64,000 bases of DNA from Saccharospirillum sp. (GTDB lineage: Bacteria > Pseudomonadota > Gammaproteobacteria > Pseudomonadales > Natronospirillaceae): positions 1-64,000 of the forward strand of contig JAIUML010000021.1 in assembly GCA_022565595.1 (NCBI GenBank), in the 5' to 3' direction. The notes below the pieces were generated by a model. That model had not been told where the DNA came from. It searched no databases and was given only the letters and a program-made list of their open reading frames with translations. The stretch's first letter is position 1. Each line of letters starts with the position of its first letter. Shown piece after piece: positions 41,935 through 52,532 of this stretch. A program made the position numbers and the translations under genes.

Positions 41935-44544
41935 ATGAACACCCAATATCGTAAAGCCCTGGCCGGTACCGAGCTCGAGTATTTTGATACGCGAGCAGTG
42001 GTCGACGCCATCAAACCAGGTTCTTATGACGGCCTGCCCTACACCTCGCGCGTTCTTGCCGAGCAACTGGTGCGCCGTTGTGAGCCGGAGCAGTTGATCG
42101 ACGCGCTGGTGCAATTGATCGAGCGCCGTCGTGATCTGGATTTTCCCTGGTACCCGGCTCGGGTCGTCTGCCATGACATTCTTGGCCAGACCGCTCTGGT
42201 CGATCTCGCTGGTTTGCGCGATGCCATAGCAGAACAGGGCGGTGACCCGGCACGGGTCAACCCGGTGGTGCCCACTCAGTTGATTGTTGATCATTCGCTG
42301 TCGGTGGAACACGCCGGTTTTGAAGCGGATGCTTTCGATAAAAACCGCGCCATTGAAGATCGACGTAACGAAGATCGCTTCCACTTTATCGAGTGGACCA
42401 AAACGGCCTTCGAGAATGTGGATGTGATTCCCGCCGGTAACGGCATCATGCACCAGATCAATCTAGAAAAGATGTCGCCCGTGGTGCAGGTTCGCGATGG
42501 TGTGGCCTTTCCGGATACCTGCGTCGGTACCGATTCTCATACCCCACATGTGGATGCACTGGGGGTGATTTCGGTTGGCGTTGGTGGCCTCGAGGCAGAA
42601 ACCGTCATGCTGGGGCATCCTTCGATGATGCGCCTGCCTGATATTGTCGGAGTGGAACTGGTTGGCAAACGTCAGCCGGGCATTACCGCGACGGATATCG
42701 TTCTGGCATTGACCGAGTTTCTGCGCAAGGAGCGGGTCGTGGGGGCCTATCTGGAGTTCTTCGGCGAAGGGGCTTCCAGCCTGACCGTTGGTGACCGTGC
42801 CACCATCTCCAACATGACGCCCGAGTATGGTGCTACTGCGGCCATGTTCTACATCGATGAGCAGACCATCGACTATCTGACTTTGACCGGTCGTGAGCCC
42901 GAACAGGTCAAGCTGGTCGAGCACTACGCCAGAACCACGGGTCTGTGGGCGGACAGCTTGAAGACGGCTGAATACGAACGGGTATTGCATTTTGACCTAT
43001 CGAGCGTTGGTCGTAATCTGGCGGGCCCGTCCAACCCACACGCCCGGCTGGCAACGGCCGATCTGGCCGCTCGAGGCATTGCCGGCAATCTTGACGAAGC
43101 CAAGGCGCAAGAGGCGCAGGGTTTGTTGCCGGATGGCGCGGTCATCATCGCGGCCATCACCTCCTGCACCAACACCTCCAACCCGCGCAATGTCGTGGCG
43201 GCGGGTCTGGTGGCGAAAAAGGCCAACGAGCTGGGCCTGGTGCGTAAACCCTGGGTGAAAAGTTCCTTTGCACCGGGCTCCAAAGTGGCTCGGCTCTATC
43301 TGGAAGACTCCGGCCTGCTGCCGGAGCTTGAAAAGCTCGGTTTTGGCATCGTCGCCTATGCCTGCACCACCTGTAATGGCATGTCGGGTGCTCTGGACCC
43401 GGTTATCCAGAAAGAGATCATCGATCGGGATCTCTATGCCACGGCCGTGCTTTCCGGTAACCGCAACTTCGATGGTCGCATTCACCCCTATGCCAAACAG
43501 GCGTTCCTGGCATCACCACCGCTGGTGGTGGCCTATGCCATAGCAGGAACCATCCGTTTCGACATTGAAAAGGATGTACTCGGAGAAGACGCCGAGGGCA
43601 ATGCCATTACCCTGAGAGACCTGTGGCCATCCGACGAAGAAATAGACACCATCGTTCGGCAGTCCGTCAAACCCGAGCAGTTCAATCAGGTGTACATTCC
43701 CATGTTCAATCTGGATAAAGGCACGGCGGCAACCAGCCCTCTCTACGACTGGCGCCCCCAATCCACCTACATTCGTCGCCCCCCCTACTGGGAAGGCGCC
43801 TTGGCGGGTGAGCGTTCACTGACCGGAATGCGGCCGCTGGCTGTACTGGGAGACAACATCACCACCGATCACCTGTCGCCGTCCAACGCAATCATGGCGG
43901 ACTCGGCTGCTGGCGAATACCTCGCAAAAATGGGCGTGCCTGAGGAAGATTTCAATTCCTACGCTACTCACAGAGGCGACCACCTGACCGCCCAACGGGC
44001 CACCCTGGCCAACCCCAAATTGCTTAATGAAATGGTACGTGATGAAGAGGGTGAGGTGATTCAGGGCTCTCTGGCCAGGCTTGAGCCGGAAGGGCAGGTG
44101 AAGCGATTCTGGGATGTGATCGAAACCTATATGGAGCGTAAGCAAAGCCTGCTCATTGTTGCCGGGGCCGATTACGGCCAGGGTTCATCGCGTGACTGGG
44201 CCGCCAAGGGCGTGCGCCTGGCCGGTGTTGAGGCCATTGTCGCAGAAGGCTTCGAGCGCATTCACCGCACCAACCTTGTGGGTATGGGCGTCTTGCCGTT
44301 GCAGTTCAAGGAAGGCGACACGCGTCATACCTATCAAATAGACGGCTCCGAGACCTTTGATGTGGTCGGCGAAGTAGCTCCGGGTGCAGACCTGACCTTG
44401 GTCATGCATCGTCGCAATGGCGAACGGCTGGAAATACCGGTCATCTGCCGGCTGGATACCGCCGCTGAACTGAATGTCTACAGCGCCGGTGGTGTGCTGC
44501 AACGCTTCGCCAAGGACTTTCTGCAAGCGGAGGGTGCAGCATGA
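41935..44544 (+). CDS. acnD: AcnD, Fe/S-dependent 2-methylcitrate dehydratase
   Basis: Predicted 869-residue aconitase-fold enzyme that dehydrates 2-methylcitrate to 2-methyl-trans-aconitate and, with PrpF, replaces PrpD. The 4Fe-4S ligands are in ITSCTNTSNP and ACTTCNGMSG; the swivel domain has GADYGQGSSRDWAAKG. It is 17 bases after prpC and overlaps prpF by four bases. Its place between prpC and prpF separates it from the housekeeping AcnA/AcnB. Confidence 0.95.
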   Translation: MNTQYRKALAGTELEYFDTRAVVDAIKPGSYDGLPYTSRVLAEQLVRRCEPEQLIDALVQLIERRRDLDFPWYPARVVCHDILGQTALVDLAGLRDAIAEQGGDPARVNPVVPTQLIVDHSLSVEHAGFEADAFDKNRAIEDRRNEDRFHFIEWTKTAFENVDVIPAGNGIMHQINLEKMSPVVQVRDGVAFPDTCVGTDSHTPHVDALGVISVGVGGLEAETVMLGHPSMMRLPDIVGVELVGKRQPGITATDIVLALTEFLRKERVVGAYLEFFGEGASSLTVGDRATISNMTPEYGATAAMFYIDEQTIDYLTLTGREPEQVKLVEHYARTTGLWADSLKTAEYERVLHFDLSSVGRNLAGPSNPHARLATADLAARGIAGNLDEAKAQEAQGLLPDGAVIIAAITSCTNTSNPRNVVAAGLVAKKANELGLVRKPWVKSSFAPGSKVARLYLEDSGLLPELEKLGFGIVAYACTTCNGMSGALDPVIQKEIIDRDLYATAVLSGNRNFDGRIHPYAKQAFLASPPLVVAYAIAGTIRFDIEKDVLGEDAEGNAITLRDLWPSDEEIDTIVRQSVKPEQFNQVYIPMFNLDKGTAATSPLYDWRPQSTYIRRPPYWEGALAGERSLTGMRPLAVLGDNITTDHLSPSNAIMADSAAGEYLAKMGVPEEDFNSYATHRGDHLTAQRATLANPKLLNEMVRDEEGEVIQGSLARLEPEGQVKRFWDVIETYMERKQSLLIVAGADYGQGSSRDWAAKGVRLAGVEAIVAEGFERIHRTNLVGMGVLPLQFKEGDTRHTYQIDGSETFDVVGEVAPGADLTLVMHRRNGERLEIPVICRLDTAAELNVYSAGGVLQRFAKDFLQAEGAA

Positions 44545-45716
44545 CCTTTGCTCCCCAGATTCGGATACCTGCCACCTATATCCGTGGCGGCACCAGCAAG
44601 GGCGTATTCTTCCGGCTGGAAGACTTGCCCGAGTCCGCCCAGGTACCTGGCCCGGCCCGAGACCAACTGCTGCTGCGCGTGATTGGCAGCCCGGACCCAT
44701 ACGGCAAGCAGATCGATGGCATGGGCGGGGCGACGTCCAGCACCAGCAAGACGGTGATCCTCGCGCCACCGACCCAGCCCGACCATGATGTGGATTACCT
44801 CTTTGGCCAGGTCTCCATCGACCAGGCCTTTGTCGACTGGAGCGGAAACTGCGGCAACCTCTCCGCCGCAGCGGGTACCTTTGCCATCAGCGCTGGCTTT
44901 GTCGACCCGAAGCGGTTGCCAGAGCACGGTCATTACACCGTACGCGTCTGGCAGGCCAACATCCGCAAAACCCTCCTGGTCAAGGTGCCTATTCATCAGG
45001 GTGAAGTGCAGGAAACCGGTGATTTCGAGCTGGATGGGGTGACCTTTCCCGCCGCCGAAATTGAAGTGGCCTTTATGGACCCGGCGGAAGGCGGCGGAGC
45101 CCTCTTTCCGACCGGTAACCTGGTGGATGAGCTCGAAGTGCCGGGCATCGGCACCTTCGCCGCCACCCTGATCAACGCCGGTATACCGACTATCTTTCTC
45201 GAAGCCGAAGCGCTTGGTTATGACGGTACCGAACTCCAGGAAGCGATCAACAGTGATGCCAAAGTCCTGGCCCGGTTCGAAACCATTCGTGCCCATGGCG
45301 CGCTGAAAATGGGGTTGATTCAGGAGCTCAGCGAAGCCGAAACGCGCCAGCACACGCCCAAGATCGCCTTTGTCGCTCCACCCAGGTCCTATGTGTCATC
45401 CAGTGGCAAAAGCGTCAAAGCCGAAGACGTTGACCTCCTGGTAAGAGCACTGTCGATGGGCAAGCTGCATCACGCCATGATGGGCACCGCAGCGGTAGCC
45501 ATCAGCGCAGCCGCGGTGATCCCCGGCACCCTGGTCAACAAGGCCGCCGGTGGTGGCGAACGTACCTTCGTCCGCTTTGGTCATCCCTCCGGCACTTTGC
45601 GCGTGGGAGCAGAAGCCAAAGAACAGGATGGGCAGTGGACAGTCACTCAAGCCATCATGGGCCGCAGTGCAAGAGTACTGATGGAAGGCTGGGTTAGGGT
45701 GCCCTTCAATCCCTGA
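44541..45716 (+). CDS. prpF: PrpF, 2-methylaconitate cis-trans isomerase
   Basis: Predicted 391-residue isomerase of the diaminopimelate-epimerase fold that converts the trans-aconitate product of AcnD into the form hydrated to 2-methylisocitrate. RGGTSKGVFF near the N-terminus and SGNCGNLSAAAG are PrpF marks. The start overlaps acnD (ATGA). Its 3' end overlaps the convergent acpH gene by 11 bases. Confidence 0.94.
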   Translation: MTFAPQIRIPATYIRGGTSKGVFFRLEDLPESAQVPGPARDQLLLRVIGSPDPYGKQIDGMGGATSSTSKTVILAPPTQPDHDVDYLFGQVSIDQAFVDWSGNCGNLSAAAGTFAISAGFVDPKRLPEHGHYTVRVWQANIRKTLLVKVPIHQGEVQETGDFELDGVTFPAAEIEVAFMDPAEGGGALFPTGNLVDELEVPGIGTFAATLINAGIPTIFLEAEALGYDGTELQEAINSDAKVLARFETIRAHGALKMGLIQELSEAETRQHTPKIAFVAPPRSYVSSSGKSVKAEDVDLLVRALSMGKLHHAMMGTAAVAISAAAVIPGTLVNKAAGGGERTFVRFGHPSGTLRVGAEAKEQDGQWTVTQAIMGRSARVLMEGWVRVPFNP

Positions 45717-46278
45717 TTTCCGCCAACGCCTCGAACAGAAACCGATCCAGCTCGGCTTCCATGCCCTGGCCAATGGCCAGGGCATTGTCGATTTCCTGCT
45801 CGATGGGGTTGGCAAAGCGGATGCGCCGGGCAATTCCGTGCAGCGCACGGCTGATGCCAACCTCTGTCCGGTAATGCACCAGCCAATTATCAGCCGCCAT
45901 CCTCTCCAGCATCATCCCCAACCTGGGTGGCAACCCGGGAACGTTCAAAGGCTCACACATGGCATAGCGCCGCTCGGCAAACTCTGCCAATGACTCCGGG
46001 TGATAGCGATGCCAATGCCGAGCCAGATGATGGTCGAGCAGCACATCCAGCACCACCGGAGTGGTCTTGCGCAATCCAGGTCGTAAAGCGACGCGTACTG
46101 GCTCCAGAGTGGGGCTGTTGTCGGTGAACTTGTCAAGGAACTGGTGTCGGTCAAAATGCTCAAGCAATGTGGACGAGACGAGATCAGGCCTTGGTGGTTT
46201 TCCAAAATCCGGCCACAGACTGCCAATCAGGGCATCCTGATTAGGGTCGGAAAACAGCCAATGTCCGAGAAAGTTCAT
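45706..46278 (-). CDS. acpH: Acyl-carrier-protein phosphodiesterase
   Basis: Predicted 190-residue ACP phosphodiesterase (AcpH, PF04336 family) that removes the phosphopantetheine arm from acyl carrier protein. MNFLGHWLFS is the family start, and the metal ligands fit DHHLARHWH and related His/Asp residues. It is convergent with and overlaps prpF by 11 bases, and is divergent from hemE. Confidence 0.88.
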   Translation of the reverse strand: MNFLGHWLFSDPNQDALIGSLWPDFGKPPRPDLVSSTLLEHFDRHQFLDKFTDNSPTLEPVRVALRPGLRKTTPVVLDVLLDHHLARHWHRYHPESLAEFAERRYAMCEPLNVPGLPPRLGMMLERMAADNWLVHYRTEVGISRALHGIARRIRFANPIEQEIDNALAIGQGMEAELDRFLFEALAEIRD

Positions 46279-46333
46279 TGAAAGGCCTTATTGGCTCGAG
46301 TTCCAGGGGTGCACAATTGCGACAAAACCCGCA

Positions 46334-46441
46334 CCGGCTGCCGGGTAGACCTATCTGGGGTCGCCGTAAACCCGTCCCTGGGGGCTTGGCGGCAGCCGTC
46401 CTGGCTGCCGACATCCCCAGATAGGTCTACCCGGCATCCGG
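46334..46441. repeat. Large inverted-repeat element upstream of hemE
   Basis: Two 27-base arms (46334-46360 and 46415-46441) are inverted copies with one mismatch; the core of each reads GGGTAGACCTATCTGGGG or its complement. Between them is a perfect inner hairpin CGGCAGCC-GTCCT-GGCTGCCG (46390-46410). The element fills most of the 307-base gap before hemE. It is unrelated to repeats A-C and resembles mobile palindromic intergenic repeats of gammaproteobacteria. Confidence 0.8.
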
Positions 46442-46585
46442 AGCTAGCCGTCAGAGAACCTCAGACCTCGAGCTCTAAATATGTGACTTTACCGACCTGG
46501 ATCAACCTAACAGGGTTTGGCTGGTCGTCAGTGGTCGGTGTGGTGCGTATAATGCCGGGCCAAATGGTATCAGAGTAGGCGAGTT

Positions 46586-47650
46586 GTGGCTGAATTGAAA
46601 AACGATCGATTTTTGAAGGCGCTGATGCGTCAACCGGTAGACCGGACTCCGGTCTGGATGATGCGACAGGCGGGCCGCTATTTGCCCGAGTATCGCGCCA
46701 GCCGTGAGCACGCGGGCGATTTCCTGTCGCTGTGCAAGAACGCCGACTTCGCCTGCGAAGTCACACTGCAACCGCTGGAGCGCTACCCGCTCGATGCTGC
46801 CATCCTGTTTTCCGATATTCTGACGATTCCGGATGCCATGGGGCTGGGTCTCTATTTTGAAACGGGAGAAGGCCCCAAATTCGAACGCACCGTGCGCAAT
46901 CAGGCCGATGTGGATGCCCTGCACCAGCCCAATGCCAATACGGACCTTGGTTATGTGATGAAGGCCGTCAGCACCATACGCAGCGCTCTCGATGGACGAG
47001 TGCCGCTCATTGGTTTTTCCGGTAGCCCCTGGACCCTGGCCACCTATATGGTCGAAGGCGGCAGCAGCAAGGATTTCCGTCACATCAAGGCCATGCTTTA
47101 CAGTCAGCCCGAAGTACTTCATGCCCTGCTCGGTAAACTGGCCGATTCAGTGACCGACTACCTGAATGCCCAGATCGAAGCCGGTGCCCAGGCGGTGCAG
47201 ATTTTCGATACCTGGGGTGGCGTCCTCGGTCACAGCGTCTATGCGCCTTTCTCTCTGGACTACATGCACCGCATCGTCAAAGGCCTGAAGCGCAGTCATC
47301 AGGGCCAGCCCGTACCGGTGATTCTGTTCACCAAAGGGGGCGGGCAGTGGCTCGAGGCCATGGCCGCCACCGGTGCCGATGCGCTGGGGCTGGATTGGAC
47401 AACCTCATTGGGCGATGCGCGTCAACGCGTGGGCGGCCAGGTTGCCTTGCAAGGCAATATGGACCCTTCAGTGTTATACGCCGCACCGGATCGTATTCGG
47501 GAAGAAGTTGAACGGATTCTGGCTGAATATGGCAAGGGCTCTGGCCATGTTTTCAACCTGGGGCACGGCATTCATCAGTTTGTTGATCCGGAGCATGCCG
47601 GGGCCTTTGTTGAGGCGGTTACTGAGTTGAGTCCCAAGTATCATCGGTGA
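46586..47650 (+). CDS. hemE: Uroporphyrinogen decarboxylase
   Basis: Predicted 354-residue enzyme that decarboxylates uroporphyrinogen III to coproporphyrinogen III in haem synthesis. [37 protein letters not shown] and [17 protein letters not shown] are signature blocks, and [19 protein letters not shown] closes the protein. The GTG at 46586 gives [13 protein letters not shown], the usual N-terminus. It is convergent with the acylase gene, 12 bases apart. Confidence 0.97.
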   Translation: MAELKNDRFLKALMRQPVDRTPVWMMRQAGRYLPEYRASREHAGDFLSLCKNADFACEVTLQPLERYPLDAAILFSDILTIPDAMGLGLYFETGEGPKFERTVRNQADVDALHQPNANTDLGYVMKAVSTIRSALDGRVPLIGFSGSPWTLATYMVEGGSSKDFRHIKAMLYSQPEVLHALLGKLADSVTDYLNAQIEAGAQAVQIFDTWGGVLGHSVYAPFSLDYMHRIVKGLKRSHQGQPVPVILFTKGGGQWLEAMAATGADALGLDWTTSLGDARQRVGGQVALQGNMDPSVLYAAPDRIREEVERILAEYGKGSGHVFNLGHGIHQFVDPEHAGAFVEAVTELSPKYHR

Positions 47651-47662
47651 GGGGAAACCCCC

Positions 47663-50050
47663 TCACTCAGCCACCAACTCCAACCGCCACTGCGTAGGCC
47701 CGGGCAGAAAATTGCTGGGGCGACCTTCTACCCAATCACGATGTCCGCGACTGTAATAGGGCGATAGCGGGTGGCCGCTTTGCCCCGTCGCCATATGAAA
47801 TATCCCGTTATCTTCATGACCCGGCGCCACCACCATGCGCTGTGACGCGCCATTGGTGGGTGTTTGCACCAGCGGCATAAAGGTATCGCCATCCATGGGC
47901 TCGGCCGGCATGTTCAGCCAGCGGCTGAGGAACGGGACGGCCGCACTGAGTGGGTGTTGTATCGCCAGGGTGTTGGCCTTGCCCCAGGTCTGGTCTGACA
48001 GTGGTTCGCCGTCAGCCGTGATCACCTCAAGGGTATCGACAGCGGCTCGGCGCAGCAGATCGGTCCAGTCGTCATAGCCGGCCGGTACGTGCTGTTCCGG
48101 TTGTTGCTGGACCAGGGCCCAGACCGGGTATTCCACAAAACGGCTGACCCTGTTTGGCCAGAAGGCATTGCTGGCTCCAGAAAGGTGCCGGTAGACGCCG
48201 CCGACGGTCTGGTCGATCAAGTGTTCGCGATAGCGTTTTACCGCCAGATAGCCAACGGAGGTCTTGCTGGCGCGGCCCTGCCATTGCTGAACATAGTCAC
48301 GCAGTGGGGCCAGTTCCGGGTGGAGACGCAGTGTTTCCTCGTCCATGACCGCCAGCATCAAACGCTGCCAGCGGTTCAGGAAGACAGCCGTATCGTCCAT
48401 TTGCAGTGCCAAGAGGTCACGCTCTGTAAAACGATCCCGATCAAAGAGGGCATCGCGTATCTGTTGTTGACGCGCCCCCAGTGCGTAGTCACCCCAGCCG
48501 ACACTATTCAGGAGCTCATCGGAGACGATGCGGGCATTGGCCGTCCAGATGCGGCCATGCTCGGGGTTGACCACACGCGGGTGGTCGTCGTAATCCAGAT
48601 AACCCTGCCAGCCATGATTGCCTTCAGACCAATCTGAGGGCAGGGCAGCAGAGATCCCCAGGCGCTGGAAGCCAAAACGATCGGGCAGAGGGCTCATGAT
48701 GCTCCAGGCCAGATTACCGTCGCGATCCACCACATTCAGGTTTTGCCCGGGAACACCTGCAATGGGAGCAATGACCAACGCGTCATTCACACTGTCAGCC
48801 TGCTCCATCAGCAAGAGGTTCAGGTTGGCGCCCTCGACATCATGAGCGATCCAGCGATAGGCCAGCAGGTTGCCGAAATGGTCTTCACCAATGATAGGCC
48901 CCCAGATGGTTTCCAGTACCTCAATCTCTACCGGTTCACCATCCTTGACTTCTACGTTCTCGATATGACGATCAAACGGTTGCCAGCCATCGGGTGTGCG
49001 GTATTCGGAGCGATCGGCATTGGTCTGCAGAATGATGCTGTCGTGGACATCGGCATTGGAATTGGTGAAGCCCCAGGCGATGTGTTCGTTGGAGCCGACG
49101 ACCATTACGGGTGCACCAGGCAAGGTTGCGCCGGTGACGCGTCGGCCATCGTCCTCCAGAAACCAGGAGGCGCGGTACCAGATATTGGGAACACGCAAGC
49201 CCAGATGCATGTCATTGGCCACCATGGCGGCGCTATAGGGTGTCAGGTCGCCGCTGACCGACCAGTTGTTGGAACCCAATTCGATGCCATCCTGATACAA
49301 CCAGGCGACCTCCTGTTGAGAGCGTTGCAACTCGGCCAGAGGTGTTTCCGGGAAAAATGGCTCCCAGCGATAGGCTTCGCCTTGCAGAGGGGCATCCCAT
49401 TCGCCGCCGGCCGGGGTCAGGAAGTGATACCAGTCATCCGGCAGCAGGTCGCGCATAACGGCCAGGGAGCGTTCCCGCTCGTTCCACTGGGGTTGCAGGT
49501 CGAGGTACATGCTGTACAGCGTCAGAATGGTGTCTGAGGTTTGCCAGGGAGCCGGCTCGGTGCGCAGCAGCCGGTATTCGAAGGGCGGGCTGCTCAGCTT
49601 GTTCAGGCCGTTATTGACGCCTTCGGCATAGGCGCGAATCAGTTGCTGGTCGGCTTCGCTCATGGCGCTGACGGCCCGCTCGGCTCGCCAGCGGAAGCGG
49701 TGCAGCCGAATGCCGGAGTCGTGGTTGATCGCTGCGCTGCCCACCAGGTCGGATAACTCGCCGGCCGAATTGCGGCGCAGCAGGTCCATCTGGAAGAAGC
49801 GCTCCTGGGCATGTAATACGCCCAGCGCATAGGCTGTGTCAGTGCGGTTCTGAGCACGAATAGTGGGAATCCCCTGGGCATCGCGTTCAATGACGACATT
49901 CTGGCTCAGGCCAGGCAGTGCCATTTGTCCGTCCAGTTGCGCCTGGCTCCCGTTGAGTTGCCACCAGACCCAGGCCAGACCGCCAGCGGCAAATACCAAC
50001 AACATGACAACAATTTTTAACAGCCAACGCACAGGGCGGGACACAGACAT
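47663..50050 (-). CDS. Penicillin acylase family Ntn hydrolase
   Basis: Predicted 795-residue precursor of the penicillin/AHL acylase family, which hydrolyses amide bonds of acyl side chains. An N-terminal hydrophobic anchor (about 10-30) precedes the alpha chain, a spacer and the autocatalytic nucleophile Ser260 in ELGSNNWSVSG. The beta chain carries a conserved Asn/Arg set (GATLPGAPVMVVGSN, AWGFTNSNADVHD). Cleavage before Ser260 should give the active heterodimer in the periplasm. The start at 50050 has GAGGGA in front and gives the membrane anchor; an ATG 12 codons upstream is weaker. The natural substrate cannot be read from sequence; AHL quenching is only one possibility. Confidence 0.88.
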   Translation of the reverse strand: MSVSRPVRWLLKIVVMLLVFAAGGLAWVWWQLNGSQAQLDGQMALPGLSQNVVIERDAQGIPTIRAQNRTDTAYALGVLHAQERFFQMDLLRRNSAGELSDLVGSAAINHDSGIRLHRFRWRAERAVSAMSEADQQLIRAYAEGVNNGLNKLSSPPFEYRLLRTEPAPWQTSDTILTLYSMYLDLQPQWNERERSLAVMRDLLPDDWYHFLTPAGGEWDAPLQGEAYRWEPFFPETPLAELQRSQQEVAWLYQDGIELGSNNWSVSGDLTPYSAAMVANDMHLGLRVPNIWYRASWFLEDDGRRVTGATLPGAPVMVVGSNEHIAWGFTNSNADVHDSIILQTNADRSEYRTPDGWQPFDRHIENVEVKDGEPVEIEVLETIWGPIIGEDHFGNLLAYRWIAHDVEGANLNLLLMEQADSVNDALVIAPIAGVPGQNLNVVDRDGNLAWSIMSPLPDRFGFQRLGISAALPSDWSEGNHGWQGYLDYDDHPRVVNPEHGRIWTANARIVSDELLNSVGWGDYALGARQQQIRDALFDRDRFTERDLLALQMDDTAVFLNRWQRLMLAVMDEETLRLHPELAPLRDYVQQWQGRASKTSVGYLAVKRYREHLIDQTVGGVYRHLSGASNAFWPNRVSRFVEYPVWALVQQQPEQHVPAGYDDWTDLLRRAAVDTLEVITADGEPLSDQTWGKANTLAIQHPLSAAVPFLSRWLNMPAEPMDGDTFMPLVQTPTNGASQRMVVAPGHEDNGIFHMATGQSGHPLSPYYSRGHRDWVEGRPSNFLPGPTQWRLELVAE

Positions 50051-50250
50051 GAGAGTTTCCCTCGGATTATTATTCGATGTGGCCATGTTCCGGCACTTTG
50101 CTGCAATTTGTAAAGCAGTGAACGGGCGAAACTGTCGATTGGTCGGCTGTTATGGCGAAAAACAGTGTTCTCGTTGTCATAAGCCGTTGAAATTGCGACA
50201 CTTATGCCACTTTTTCATTGATGCGCTGCACTGCAAAGGCGACCGACTGC

Positions 50251-52497
50251 ATGACCGATCAAGCCAGTGAATACACTGAAACGCTGTCCCTGAGCGAATT
50301 TACCGAGAAGGCCTACCTGGATTACTCCATGTACGTCATCCTCGATCGAGCATTGCCCAACATCGGCGATGGCCTCAAGCCGGTTCAACGTCGCATCATC
50401 TATGCGATGAGTGAACTGGGCCTGAAAAACACGGCCAAGTATAAAAAATCGGCTCGTACAGTCGGTGATGTGCTCGGTAAATATCACCCCCATGGCGATA
50501 GTGCCTGCTACGAAGCCATGGTGTTGATGGCGCAGCCGTTCTCCTATCGGTATCCGCTGGTCGATGGTCAAGGCAACTGGGGTTCGCCGGACGACCCCAA
50601 GTCGTTCGCTGCCATGCGCTACACCGAATCCCGCTTGCACGCTCATGCGCAACTGCTGCTCGAAGAGCTTGGCCAGGGCACGGTCGATTGGGTTCCCAAC
50701 TTTGATGGCACCATGGACGAGCCCGCCATGTTGCCTGCCCGGTTGCCACACATACTGCTCAACGGCACAACCGGCATCGCTGTAGGCATGGCCACAGACA
50801 TACCCCCGCACAACCTCAAGGAGGTCGCCTCGGCTTGCGTGCATCTGCTGGATGCGCCCGACACCAGCGTGCGCGATTTGATGTTGCACATCAAAGGGCC
50901 GGATTTCCCAACCGGTGCCGAATTGACCAGTTCACGAGATGACCTGCAAAAGATCTACGAAACTGGCCGAGGCACCGTCAAGGTGCGGGCCCGTTACCAT
51001 GTTGAGAACGGCGATATCGTCATCGACGAGTTGCCCTATCAGTGCTCCGGCTCCAAAGTACTGGAACAAATCGCTCAGCAATTGCAGGCCAAAAAACTGC
51101 CCATGGTCAGTGATCTGCGCGATGAGTCCGACCACGAAAACCCGACTCGTCTGGTGATCGAGCCGCGCAGCAACAGAGTAGAAATCGATGCGTTGATGAA
51201 TCATCTGTTCGCCACCACGGACCTGGAAAAGACCATTCGCATCAACCTGAACATGATCGGTATCGATGGCCGTCCTCAGGTGAAGCCGCTGAACACCATC
51301 CTCACCGAGTGGTTGGCGTTCCGGACCAATACCGTCAAACGACGGCTGCAGCACCGGCTCGATAAAGTCATCGCCCGTTTGCATGTGCTCGATGGCCTGC
51401 TCATCGCCTTTTTGAACATCGATGAAGTCATTCACATCATTCGCACCGAAGATCAGCCAAAACCGGCCCTGATGGAGCGCTTCAACCTGAGCGATACCCA
51501 GGCCGAAGCCATTCTCGAGTTGAAACTGCGTCAGTTGGCCAAGCTGGAAGAAATGAAAATCCGTGGTGAGCAGGATGAGCTGGCCGCCGAGCGTGACCGC
51601 ATTGAAAAAATACTCGGTTCTCAGACCCGTCTGCGCACCCTGATCAAGAAAGAAATCATGGCCGATGCCGAAACCTTCGGCGACGAACGTCGCACCCGCA
51701 TGGTGGTGCGCGAGGAAGCTCAGGCCTTCAGTGAAAAAGAAATTCTGCCGACAGAAGCCGTTACCGTTGTGCTGTCGAAAAAAGGCTGGATACGCTCAGG
51801 CAAAGGGCACGACATCGACGCCAAAAATCTCAGCTATAAATCAGGTGATGCCTTTGCCTTTGCCTGCCCGGGCAAGAGCAATCAGCCAACCATACTGTTC
51901 GACTCCACTGGCCGTACCTATACGCTGCCAACTCATGGTCTGCCTTCGGCGCGTGGTCAGGGTGAGCCTGTCTCGAGCCGCGTCAGCCCGCCTCCTGGTG
52001 CCGAAATGCGTGGCCTGATGCTGGATGACAACAACGCCCAGTATCTGCTGGCCAGTGATGCAGGCTATGGGTTTATTGCCAAATTTGAAGACCTGGTGAG
52101 CAAGAACAAGGCAGGCAAGGCCGTCATCAACTTGCCCAAAAACGCCCAGGTATTGCCGCCTTCGCGGGTCAAACAGCAGGCAACGGATTACCTGGCAGCC
52201 GTCAGTAACGAAGGGCGCTTGCTGGTATTCCCGGTGCGCGATCTGCCGGAGCTGGCCAAAGGCAAAGGCAACAAGATCATCAACATTCCCTCTGCACGCG
52301 CGGCTGAGCATGAAGAATACATGATCGGGGCGGTGGTATTGGGCGCTGGCGACAGTCTGGTGATTCATTCCGGCAAGCGCAAACTCAAGTTGAAGGGTGC
52401 GGACCTTGAGCATTATCTGGGTGAGCGAGGGCGCCGGGGCAACAAGCTGCCACGCGGTTTCCAGAATGTGGCAAGCATTGAAGTAGAAGTGGTCTAA
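50251..52497 (+). CDS. parC: DNA topoisomerase IV subunit A
   Basis: Predicted 748-residue ParC, which cleaves and reseals DNA to decatenate daughter chromosomes. [33 protein letters not shown] is the family N-terminus, and [13 protein letters not shown] marks the quinolone-resistance region with Ser preserved. The catalytic Tyr lies in [10 protein letters not shown]. The C-terminal domain (about 490-748) has the ParC-type beta-pinwheel blades rather than the GyrA box. The open frame extends 11 codons upstream; the start at 50251 gives MTDQASEY. The partner parE is not in this window. Confidence 0.96.
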   Translation: MTDQASEYTETLSLSEFTEKAYLDYSMYVILDRALPNIGDGLKPVQRRIIYAMSELGLKNTAKYKKSARTVGDVLGKYHPHGDSACYEAMVLMAQPFSYRYPLVDGQGNWGSPDDPKSFAAMRYTESRLHAHAQLLLEELGQGTVDWVPNFDGTMDEPAMLPARLPHILLNGTTGIAVGMATDIPPHNLKEVASACVHLLDAPDTSVRDLMLHIKGPDFPTGAELTSSRDDLQKIYETGRGTVKVRARYHVENGDIVIDELPYQCSGSKVLEQIAQQLQAKKLPMVSDLRDESDHENPTRLVIEPRSNRVEIDALMNHLFATTDLEKTIRINLNMIGIDGRPQVKPLNTILTEWLAFRTNTVKRRLQHRLDKVIARLHVLDGLLIAFLNIDEVIHIIRTEDQPKPALMERFNLSDTQAEAILELKLRQLAKLEEMKIRGEQDELAAERDRIEKILGSQTRLRTLIKKEIMADAETFGDERRTRMVVREEAQAFSEKEILPTEAVTVVLSKKGWIRSGKGHDIDAKNLSYKSGDAFAFACPGKSNQPTILFDSTGRTYTLPTHGLPSARGQGEPVSSRVSPPPGAEMRGLMLDDNNAQYLLASDAGYGFIAKFEDLVSKNKAGKAVINLPKNAQVLPPSRVKQQATDYLAAVSNEGRLLVFPVRDLPELAKGKGNKIINIPSARAAEHEEYMIGAVVLGAGDSLVIHSGKRKLKLKGADLEHYLGERGRRGNKLPRGFQNVASIEVEVV

Positions 52498-52532
52498 ACT
52501 GGTACAGAGTTGATTGAGCTGGAGATGTTTCG

